DNA of 8,205 nucleotides from Puniceicoccales bacterium (GTDB lineage Bacteria > Verrucomicrobiota > Verrucomicrobiae > Opitutales > LL51). The position numbers were made by a program, and so were the translations under genes. This document shows, piece after piece, positions 1 to 5,692 of this stretch (its first letter is position 1; each line of letters opens with the position of its first letter). The stretch is taken from the NCBI GenBank assembly GCA_031259625.1, contig JAIRLG010000091.1, positions 1-8,205 of the forward strand. The letters are read 5' to 3'. Under the pieces are notes generated by a model that worked only from the letters and a program-made list of their open reading frames with translations, searched no databases and was not told the DNA's origin.

Positions 1-102
1 CTCACCAGGCCCAGGCCGTCAGGAACCCTTGGACAAAGGGAGGAATACGGCCCTATCAAACTCAGGCCTTGGAAACTCATGAATGGTGGGGGATACCGAG
101 AA
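1..102. other. Unassigned left edge, no gene recognised
   Basis: No convincing gene is visible. Two + frames stay open through this stretch and into the inverted repeat at 103-210, but their translations are Arg/Pro/Gly-rich and look like translated GC-rich repeat. A third + frame is open from base 2 and closes at TGA 80-82, so it could be the last 26 codons of a gene that starts outside the window; its sequence is not recognisable. A small imperfect hairpin (CCCTT 26-30 with AAGGG 36-40) is present but is not followed by a T tract. Confidence 0.4.
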
Positions 103-210
103 GGGGCCGCCTTTGGGCCCGGAGGGCCCTGGCGCCCGCGCCGCAGGCGCGGGCGCCGCGTGAGGGGAAGGGAAAAGAAGTTTCCCTTCCCCTCACGCAA
201 AGGCGGCCCC
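103..210 (-). repeat. Cloverleaf inverted-repeat element 1 (four-way junction)
   Basis: A closing stem of 12-13 bp (GGGGCCGCCTTTG 103-115 with CAAAGGCGGCCCC 198-210) encloses three hairpins with only T130 unpaired. The first is 115-120/124-129 (GGGCCC, loop GGA). The second is 131-142/146-157 (GGCGCCCGCGCC, loop GCA). The third is 158-175/181-198 (18 bp beginning GCGTGAGGGG, loop AGAAG). All stems are perfect by inspection. The order long, middle, short arm reads on the minus strand, hence the strand given. The closing stem and the GCGTGAGGG arm recur in element 3 (5350-5611). It lies 102 bp upstream of the MarC start. There is no T tract on either side, so it is not a standard intrinsic terminator. 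Function unknown. Confidence 0.9.
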
Positions 211-219
211 CACAGGAAA

Positions 220-251
220 GGACGGATGGAGCTCAGGATAGCCCTCCGTCC
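220..251. repeat. Small inverted repeat upstream of the MarC gene
   Basis: GGACGGA (220-226) is complementary to TCCGTCC (245-251), with a partly extendable stem and a loop of about 14-18 bases. It lies just right of cloverleaf element 1. A TTGACT hexamer at 256-261 follows, but no convincing -10 partner is seen at the right spacing. It could be an operator or a chance hairpin. The remainder, 252-312, holds nothing else I can identify. Confidence 0.35.
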
Positions 252-312
252 AGCCTTGACTTTGCGATTCATTGTGTTTCAGCCTAGTTCACATCTTTAA
301 TCTCTTGGCTCG

Positions 313-951
313 ATGGCTCCGCACTATCTGCTCACGGGCGTTCCGCTCTACCTCATCCTCCTCATAGGGCCGATCAGCGGCATCGCCATCATCGTGGCTC
401 TGATGCCGCAGAAGTCTGCCGATGAGCGCATCCAAATCATCACCCGTGCCTGCTGGGTCGCCTACGGCATGATGCTCTTCTTCGCCCTGACCGGCAACTT
501 TCTCCTCCAGAAGCTCCTGGGGGTCAGTCCCGAAGCCTTTCAAATCGGCGGAGGTCTCTACCTCCTGAGCATCGGCGTCGACATGCTGGGCCTGCGGCGG
601 AAACCGGAACAGCCCTATACCGAGACGCAGCCGAGGGGGGGCGGATCCCCGGAGGATACTTCCTACATCACCCCGATCGCGGTGCCGCTCATCGCCGGCC
701 CGGGTGTCCTCACCGCCATCCTGGGCTTTCGCTCCCAAATCGAAGGGTATCGGGACGGAATGCTCTTCTTCCTCGCCCTCTCCATGACCATGTTCGCCGT
801 CTTCCTGTGCTTTTACTGCCTCGTCAGAATCTCAGGAGCTCTGACACCGCGTACTCTTCAGACACTGGAAAAGGCCGCTGGCCTGCTCACCGTCTGCCTG
901 GCACTGGACATCGTCCTCGACGGCCTGCGGATCTACCTGGCCCATGGATGA
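313..951 (+). CDS. MarC family (UPF0056) integral membrane protein
   Basis: The product has 212 residues, close to the usual 200-220 for MarC proteins, and about six hydrophobic segments (near 5-30, 44-68, 75-93, 118-139, 149-172, 188-209). Family hallmarks are visible: 'FQIGGGLYLLSIGVDML' at 76-92 matches the conserved region around the third helix, and 'ITPIAVPLIAGPG' at 119-131 matches the signature fourth-helix motif. The usual VDPIGN-type motif of the first helix is degenerate here (IGPISG, 18-23). The inner-membrane location follows from the family. Despite the name, a role in antibiotic resistance is not supported, and the true substrate is unknown. The start is fixed: an in-frame TAA at 298-300 leaves ATG 313 as the only nearby start, although no clear Shine-Dalgarno is seen. 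It lies between repeat elements 1 and 2 and appears to be a single-gene unit. Confidence 0.87.
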   Translation: MAPHYLLTGVPLYLILLIGPISGIAIIVALMPQKSADERIQIITRACWVAYGMMLFFALTGNFLLQKLLGVSPEAFQIGGGLYLLSIGVDMLGLRRKPEQPYTETQPRGGGSPEDTSYITPIAVPLIAGPGVLTAILGFRSQIEGYRDGMLFFLALSMTMFAVFLCFYCLVRISGALTPRTLQTLEKAAGLLTVCLALDIVLDGLRIYLAHG

Positions 952-981
952 AATTCTCCGCATCGCCCTGTAGGGTGCGGT

Positions 982-1082
982 GTGCGGCTGGCTTTCCAGG
1001 GGAGGCCAGGACAAAGTCCTGGCCTCCCCTGCGGGCCCGCTTCGCGGGCCCGATGCCTTCGGCATCGAAAGCCAGCCGACAC
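982..1082 (+). repeat. Cloverleaf inverted-repeat element 2
   Basis: The closing stem is GTGCGGCTGGCTTTC (982-996) with 1067-1082, broken only by a bulged A at 1079. It encloses three abutting hairpins with no unpaired junction bases. The long arm is 997-1012/1016-1031 (16 bp, loop AAA). The middle arm is 1032-1040/1044-1052 (CGGGCCCGC, loop TTC). The short arm is 1052-1057/1061-1066 (GATGCC, loop TTC; G1052 can serve either arm). Positions 1034-1077 are a near-perfect inverted copy of 7756-7799 in element 4. It sits 30 bp after the MarC stop and 95 bp before the secretin start. No T tract follows, so simple intrinsic termination is unlikely. It may be a mobile structured repeat or a transcribed folded leader; the sequence does not decide. 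Confidence 0.92.
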
Positions 1083-1177
1083 CCCCAAAGGCCTAGACAA
1101 GTTCCCCAGACCTAAGGGAACGGCGCTTTTATTCGCTTGCGTATTCCGGGGAAAGCTGTATTCTGAAGCGCGAGGGC

Positions 1178-3343
1178 ATGGTTGGTAAGAAGAAGTGGTT
1201 GGTTTGGGGTATTGTGTTCTCCTGGGGGCTCTCGATCTTCATCGAAGGAAGTGATCCAGGAGAGATCGGTCCTGATGAGTTCGCTACCCATGAGGAATGG
1301 GATGATTGGGCGCGTGAATTCCCAAGTGCCCACCAGGAAGATTCGGGCACGGTTTCTACTCGGACTTCTGCGGCGGACGCGGAACGAGCGGAAGAGATTT
1401 TAGGTATTCTCGAACATCCTGGCTCGGCGGTTTCGCCGCTTTCGGCTGGGGCCGGCGGGCGAGAGGATGGGAAAGGACTCTCAGAAGAGCCTGTGGGGGC
1501 TGAGTTTTTGGAAGAGAAGCCCGATGTGAACTCGTCCGAGGCCCATTCCATCGTCCACGGTGGAAAACTGGCGGTAACGACCCGGAAGCAGCTCTCGGAA
1601 GAAGAGGAAGAGAGCATCATCCTGAGGAAAATACGCTCCATCATCATCCCGGAAGTCGAGTTCAAAGAGGCCAGTTTCTCGCACGCCCTGGAGGTGCTCC
1701 AGGAAATGGCGATTCGCTACGATTCCCTCTCCTCTTCGGATGGAAAGGGCCTGAATATGGTCATCCTCGGGGGGAATCCCGATGCGAAGATCACGCTGCG
1801 GGTGCACGATATGTCGATCGAGCGCATTTTGCGCTTCATCGTCAAAGCGGCCCGTTATCAATACGACATCCTCGACGGGAGCCTTGTGTTTTTCGATGAG
1901 GGGAAACATTGCGAGCTCGAGACGAGATTTTTTCCGATTTCGCGGGGGACGGTCAGCTGCATCATGGGCAAGGTTTTGGACGACGCCCCCAAGCCCTTCG
2001 ATCCAGCCAGCGCTTCCGGCACAGCGGCCGAAGAGGCCTATCTCAAGAGTTTTTTCCAGCGGGCCGGCATCGACTTCTCCGGGGTCAGCGGCAGCAATAT
2101 GGCCTTCGACGGGACGCAGCTGGTCGTCACGCACACCCCGCTGCACCTCCGCCGGCTGAAGAATATTTTGGAGCGCTACCGCGAGACCCGGCAGGTGGAA
2201 ATCGAGACCCGTTTCGTCGAAGTCCAGGCGGGGGATCTCGATGAATTCGCCCTCCAGTGGGGATTCCAAAAAGGCCCGACTTCACGGGGAAATACCTGGA
2301 GCTGGGGCAGTAAGCCGATCGGGGAAAAGGATCTCAAATCAAGTGTCCGCAGCCTGGCGGAGGCCTTCGTAAGCCAAGGGAGCGGTATGGGGCAGGGGAA
2401 AATCGTGCCTGCCGCTACGGGAATCCAAGAGGCGACCTTCGACAACAGCCCGCCCATCTTTCCGGATTCGGTCGACTACGGGGCCGCGGCCAATCCCATC
2501 GGCAACCTCGTCGGCGTCCTCAGCGGAGGGAAATTGAACCTGATGATCAAGGCCCTGGAGCAGAGCAAGGGGAGCAATATGCTCTGCGCCCCCAAAGTCA
2601 CCGTCCTGTCCGGCAAGATGGCCTCCATCACCATCGCCCAGGAACTGCGCTACCCCAACAGCTACAGCGAGACGCAGTCCGACGTGGGCAGCTCCAGCCA
2701 GAACAATTCCGGAGCCGGGGTTACGATCACAGCCGGCCGGCCGGAGGATTTCCAGACGCGCAATGTGGGGGTGGAGATGTCCGTCATCCCCACCGTGGAG
2801 GAAGCGGAACGCATCAACCTGAAAATAAACCCGACCGTCACGGAATTTGAGGGATTTGTCCAGTACGGCGGCACCAGCATAGCCATGAATTCCAACCAGA
2901 CGGTCTATACGCCATCGGGATTCTACCAGCCCATCTTCTCGACGCGGCAGATCAAGACGGAGCTCACGATCCAGGACGCCTCCACCGTCGTCATGGGCGG
3001 GCTCATGCGCGAGGAGGCCAAGGAGGTGAGGGACAAAGTTCCCATCCTGGGCGACCTGCCCCTGCTGGGGAAGCTCTTCCGTTCCCATGGCGAGACGACC
3101 CAGAAGAAGAATCTCCTGATCTTCGTCACGGCGCACATCCTTTCGGCCGATGGTCTGCCCCTGAGGCCGTCCGACGATGAGGGCCTCCCTCCGGAGGCGT
3201 CGGAGCGATTCGCCGCCTATTTTTCGCCCAAGCGGAGCGATCGGGCCGAGCCGTCGGCGGGAAAAACAGAGGATTTGTTCCCGTTCAAGCCCCCGGCGGA
3301 GCCCGATGCCCCAAGGCCTAAACGCCACCGGCGGCATCCCTAG
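1178..3343 (+). CDS. Outer-membrane secretin (type II/III secretion or pilus secretin superfamily)
   Basis: A 721-residue GspD/PilQ-superfamily protein expected to form a multimeric outer-membrane gate. The N-terminus (MVGKKKWLVWGIVFSWGLSIF) is a basic, hydrophobic export signal without a lipobox cysteine. Residues 25-145 are an acidic, probably disordered linker. Residues about 153-245 resemble the N0/STN domain ('IIIPEVEF' and 'LRVHDMSIERIL'). Residues 305-350 form an N-domain ending in the strand 'QVEIETRFVEVQ'. The secretin core runs about 445-660, with 'VPILGDLPLLGKLF' (621-634) and 'KKNLLIFVTAHIL' (643-655) as its signature. A Pro/Arg/Lys-rich tail follows. Translation starts at ATG 1178; the nearest Shine-Dalgarno-like bases (GAGGG 1172-1176) are too close. 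The first roughly 450 bp use more A/T-ending codons than the rest. No pilus or secretion ATPase genes are in the window, so the specific system is unknown. A PVC-type secretin is my inference. Confidence 0.92.
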   Translation: MVGKKKWLVWGIVFSWGLSIFIEGSDPGEIGPDEFATHEEWDDWAREFPSAHQEDSGTVSTRTSAADAERAEEILGILEHPGSAVSPLSAGAGGREDGKGLSEEPVGAEFLEEKPDVNSSEAHSIVHGGKLAVTTRKQLSEEEEESIILRKIRSIIIPEVEFKEASFSHALEVLQEMAIRYDSLSSSDGKGLNMVILGGNPDAKITLRVHDMSIERILRFIVKAARYQYDILDGSLVFFDEGKHCELETRFFPISRGTVSCIMGKVLDDAPKPFDPASASGTAAEEAYLKSFFQRAGIDFSGVSGSNMAFDGTQLVVTHTPLHLRRLKNILERYRETRQVEIETRFVEVQAGDLDEFALQWGFQKGPTSRGNTWSWGSKPIGEKDLKSSVRSLAEAFVSQGSGMGQGKIVPAATGIQEATFDNSPPIFPDSVDYGAAANPIGNLVGVLSGGKLNLMIKALEQSKGSNMLCAPKVTVLSGKMASITIAQELRYPNSYSETQSDVGSSSQNNSGAGVTITAGRPEDFQTRNVGVEMSVIPTVEEAERINLKINPTVTEFEGFVQYGGTSIAMNSNQTVYTPSGFYQPIFSTRQIKTELTIQDASTVVMGGLMREEAKEVRDKVPILGDLPLLGKLFRSHGETTQKKNLLIFVTAHILSADGLPLRPSDDEGLPPEASERFAAYFSPKRSDRAEPSAGKTEDLFPFKPPAEPDAPRPKRHRRHP

Positions 3344-3384
3344 GAAGTCCAGTGCCGGAGCGACCGGACGCCACCGGCGGCATC
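3322..3384. repeat. 17-bp direct repeat across the secretin stop
   Basis: ACGCCACCGGCGGCATC occurs at 3322-3338, inside the last codons of the secretin gene, and again at 3368-3384, 46 bp later in the untranslated gap. The offset is not a multiple of three, so this is not a duplicated peptide. It may mark a small duplication or slippage event. The rest of the 3344-3505 gap has no cloverleaf element and no clear terminator or promoter. Confidence 0.7.
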
Positions 3385-3505
3385 TTTAGTCATCCCAGGA
3401 GCCTTCCCGGCGAGAAAACTTGCAAAGAACGCTTGCCGTCGCGCGGAACGGCCCTTTCTTCTCTGGGAAAAGTTTGCCTCCGCCGGCGGACGGAGGGAGT
3501 CGTAC

Positions 3506-5248
3506 ATGCAGAATTTCTCCCAGCAATGCTTGGATCTGGCTCGGGCCATCTTAGGGCAGAGCCTGCCGGCCATCACCGATGACGGGGAGATACGGCCGGT
3601 CGAAGGCGAGCTCCTGGTCCAGACGGATGCCACCTATGCGGCCCTGGCGCTGGGGGAGTATTACCGGATCACGCGGGAGCCCCATCTGGGCGACTTCGCC
3701 CTGATCCCGTTGGCGGCCCGCTGCTTTCAGTCCCAGCTGCGCGGTGAATCCCTGCCGGACGTGGATCTGAACTTCCTGGCCCTGGCGCTCTTCTGCTTCG
3801 GGCCGACACCGTCCAAGAATCCCCTCTGGCAGCAGCTGGAGCCGGAGGTGCAGGAGCGTTTTCGGAAGCGCCTGCTCCAGCGCCACGACACCCAGGCGGC
3901 CTGCAGTCTCGCGAGGGCCCTGGTGGGCTTCAGCATGGGCTTTACGAAAAAGGACGAGACGACGCGAATCCTCACGTCCTTTCTGGAACGGGTGCGGGAA
4001 AATACGTCCGGCGGTTTCCTCGACCACGCTCCGGAGGCGGGCATCGGCGGCAGCTACGACCTGATCGGTCTGTGGACGCTGAATTTCCTGCAGCAGGTGC
4101 TGCAGCGGCACATCAACGGCGAGGTCAGCCAGAACCTCCTCCCGAGTCTCCGGACGCAGATGGCCGGATACCTCCGCCTCCTGCCGGACCTCATCCGCCA
4201 GGACGGGCTGGCCTGGGCCTACGGGCCGACGATGGGCTTCTATTCCCAGCTCCTCGTGCTCCACGCCGTCCTGTCCGCCCTATCCGCCGGCTGGATAGCC
4301 CCCGAACAGCAGGGGCTCTACGTCGGCCTGCTGCGCCGGCTCTTCCACTGCCTGTTCTCGCACTACATCGACCAGGGCCACGGGACGATGGTCATCCGCG
4401 ATGGGGAGCGCAATGCGGCACCGGCCTTTTCGACGCGCAAGGCCAATTTCGATGCGGTGCGCGCCTTCTGCCAATGGGCGGAGCTGGCCAAGAAAGTCCA
4501 GTGGCCGATGGCCGGCGCCGAGCCGGAGGAGAAGACCGGTGGGCGTTTCATCCAGTTCGTCCAGACGCCGAAGAAGGAGCAGGGAATTTTCGTCTACCGC
4601 AGCGCGGGCCAGCGGGCGCACTACACCCTACCGCTCCTCTCGGGCCAGGGAAAGGGGCTGAGCGAAAGCCTGGCGTTTCCGCACTGCCCGGGGATCTTCG
4701 ACGCGCCGGCCGAGGGCTATCTACCCATTCTACAGCCGGAGTTGACCCTGGATGGGCAGAGCTTCATCCCCTCGTTCTACGGCCGGAACTGCGGCAGCGG
4801 CATGGGACTGAAGCGCTCATTTTTCTTCCGCTACGAGCAGCCGGAGCTGATCAGCAACCGGGAGATCATCGTCCCCGGCCTGGCCAGCTGCCGGGTGACC
4901 TGGACCTTTTTCGAGGACCGCATCGTGTCGGAATTCCTCTACACCGCGCCTCATCGGCTCAAGGTGGAGCAGCTGCGCTACGTCATCGCGCTGTCGGCCC
5001 CTCATTCTTCGCACACTTCATCCGGGCTTAGGCTGGGGGCGGAGAGCCTGCGGGCGGTGGTGGAAAAGGATGACTTCGGCATGAGCTGGCAGGAGCTCGT
5101 CACCGTGCGCGGCGATCCCCAGTACCGCACCGCCTACGGCCCCCTCCACTTCCTCCAAATCCTCTCGCGGCCGAATCCCCTCTTTCTCCTGCCGGGCAAG
5201 CCCTACCACCTCAAGGTCTCCTTCCAGCCGGATATCCTGGTTTCCTGA
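3506..5248 (+). CDS. Conserved-looking protein of unknown function, helical N-half and beta-rich C-half
   Basis: A 580-residue product that I do not recognise with certainty. ATG 3506 is preceded by GGAGGG (3492-3497) at good spacing. No signal peptide, lipobox or membrane segment is visible, so it is probably cytoplasmic. Residues 1-330 are predominantly amphipathic helices with aromatic and Gly-rich turns, e.g. 'GGSYDLIGLW' (181-190) and 'GLAWAYGPTMGFYSQL' (234-249). Residues 345-580 are richer in alternating hydrophobic strand patterns ('GIFVYRSAG', 'VTWTFFEDRIVSEFLY'). A helical toroid followed by a beta-sandwich is typical of polysaccharide lyases, heparinase-like enzymes and DUF2264-type proteins, which is the best guess, but no catalytic residues can be assigned. 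It follows the secretin by 162 bp on the same strand. A strong Shine-Dalgarno-like sequence lies just past its stop. Confidence 0.85.
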   Translation: MQNFSQQCLDLARAILGQSLPAITDDGEIRPVEGELLVQTDATYAALALGEYYRITREPHLGDFALIPLAARCFQSQLRGESLPDVDLNFLALALFCFGPTPSKNPLWQQLEPEVQERFRKRLLQRHDTQAACSLARALVGFSMGFTKKDETTRILTSFLERVRENTSGGFLDHAPEAGIGGSYDLIGLWTLNFLQQVLQRHINGEVSQNLLPSLRTQMAGYLRLLPDLIRQDGLAWAYGPTMGFYSQLLVLHAVLSALSAGWIAPEQQGLYVGLLRRLFHCLFSHYIDQGHGTMVIRDGERNAAPAFSTRKANFDAVRAFCQWAELAKKVQWPMAGAEPEEKTGGRFIQFVQTPKKEQGIFVYRSAGQRAHYTLPLLSGQGKGLSESLAFPHCPGIFDAPAEGYLPILQPELTLDGQSFIPSFYGRNCGSGMGLKRSFFFRYEQPELISNREIIVPGLASCRVTWTFFEDRIVSEFLYTAPHRLKVEQLRYVIALSAPHSSHTSSGLRLGAESLRAVVEKDDFGMSWQELVTVRGDPQYRTAYGPLHFLQILSRPNPLFLLPGKPYHLKVSFQPDILVS

Positions 5249-5250
5249 AA

Positions 5251-5301
5251 AAGGAGGAGGTCTGTCGGGAGAGAGGAAAAATGCCGGCCGGCTGCCTGTA
5301 A
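5251..5301 (+). promoter_or_regulatory. Orphan Shine-Dalgarno and six-codon mini-ORF
   Basis: Two bases after the TGA of the 580-aa gene comes AAGGAGGAGG (5251-5260), a perfect Shine-Dalgarno match, but no ATG, GTG or TTG lies at a usable distance. A second GAGAGG (5271-5276) precedes ATG 5281, which opens a six-codon frame (MPAGCL) closed by TAA 5299-5301. It could be a vestige of a lost downstream gene, a tiny leader ORF, or coincidence. The following stretch to 5349 has one T6 run (5320-5325) with only a weak, interrupted stem before it. Confidence 0.3.
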
Positions 5302-5349
5302 GGCAAAAGCTGGGGGCTGTTTTTTGGGGAGTTTCTAGATTTGTATTTT

Positions 5350-5611
5350 GGGGCCGCCTTTGGCGTGAGGGGGGAACGAAAAGGGGGTCCTTTTCGTTCT
5401 CCCTCACGCGGCTCGCGGCGCGGCGCTAGCCGCGCCGCGAGCCAGAAGCCTTATCCGTTCCCAAGGGTCTTCAGGCGCCATGGCCCCTTTGCGGAGCAAA
5501 GGCGGCGTCCCTGCGGGACGCCGCAGGTCGGCCCGCGCCGGCGGAGCCGGCGCGGCCGACAGGCCATGGCGCGAAAAGACCTGGGAACCAAAGGCTTCCA
5601 AAGGCGGCCCC
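5350..5611 (+). repeat. Cloverleaf element 3, compound, with a nested cloverleaf
   Basis: The closing stem of 14 bp (GGGGCCGCCTTTGG 5350-5363 with 5598-5611) has the same sequence as in element 1. Arm I is 5363-5371/5401-5409 (GCGTGAGGG) continuing, after a small internal loop, as 5375-5384/5389-5398, loop GGGT. Arm II is 5410-5424/5429-5443 (15 bp, loop GCTA). Arm III is a long interrupted stalk: 5445-5452/5591-5598, 5457-5463/5582-5588, 5466-5471/5576-5581, then 5475-5485/5562-5572, which opens into a second junction with three hairpins. It lies between convergent genes (the 580-aa protein and pgpA), where a bidirectional terminator would be expected, but neither side carries a T tract. No credible protein is encoded across it. 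Confidence 0.9.
5475..5572 (-). repeat. Inner cloverleaf nested in element 3
   Basis: Closing stem GCGCCATGGCC (5475-5485) with GGCCATGGCGC (5562-5572), containing an NcoI-like CCATGG core on both sides. Three hairpins are inside: 5486-5492/5496-5502 (loop GGA), 5502-5511/5515-5524 (loop TGC), and 5527-5532/5555-5560 plus 5534-5542/5546-5554 (bulged C5533, loop GGA). Arm lengths rise left to right, so its polarity is opposite to that of the outer element. It looks like one element inserted in, or grown from, the third arm of another. Confidence 0.85.
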
Positions 5612-5623
5612 CAAGAAACCACC

Positions 5624-5659
5624 TTAAGCTCTCCCTCTGACTTAAACTCTCCCTCTAAC
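5624..5659. repeat. 18-bp imperfect tandem repeat, two copies
   Basis: TTAAGCTCTCCCTCTGAC (5624-5641) is followed directly by TTAAACTCTCCCTCTAAC (5642-5659), differing at two positions. It lies between element 3 and the 3' end of pgpA. No function is evident. Confidence 0.75.
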
Positions 5660-5663
5660 CCTC

Positions 5664-5692
5664 AGCGCTCAGTGCCAACCCCAAGCGCTCAG
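5664..5692. repeat. 9-bp direct repeat at the pgpA stop
   Basis: AGCGCTCAG occurs at 5664-5672 and 5684-5692, 20 bp apart. The second copy covers the pgpA stop codon (TGA, minus strand, 5691-5689). Each contains the palindrome AGCGCT. This is possibly a minor duplication; chance is not excluded. Confidence 0.5.

Noticed and set aside
103..210. tRNA or tmRNA gene suggested by the cloverleaf layout
   Set aside because: Stem lengths, triloops and lack of T-arm, anticodon and CCA-type features rule out a tRNA; the resemblance is only topological.
69..300. Two overlapping + strand open frames of 72-73 codons
   Set aside because: Both run through cloverleaf element 1 and give Arg/Pro/Gly-rich translations; no ribosome site or family resemblance.
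948..1115. ATGA overlap at the MarC stop opening a downstream frame
   Set aside because: The overlap looks like translational coupling, but the frame reads straight through cloverleaf element 2 and yields repeat-derived peptide.
1137..1164. TTGCGT-N16-TATTCT as a secretin promoter
   Set aside because: Only partial matches to both hexamers; too weak to annotate in GC-rich DNA.
2339..3337. Long antisense frame opposite the secretin (332 codons), and others at 1481-2269 and 3551-4264
   Set aside because: Expected shadows of GC-rich coding DNA; the sense frames carry clear family motifs or a good start, while the antisense ones are Arg/Gly/His-rich without motifs.
4072..5031. 319-codon + frame overlapping the 580-aa gene
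   Set aside because: Pro/Arg/Gly-rich translation, no ribosome site, wholly inside a better-supported frame.
5304..5325. Intrinsic terminator after the 580-aa gene (T6 at 5320-5325)
   Set aside because: The preceding stem is short and interrupted by a bulge, and overlaps the T run.
5350..5611. Bidirectional terminator between convergent genes
   Set aside because: Position fits, but there is no T tract on either side and the structure is far larger than needed; related elements occur at gene starts too.
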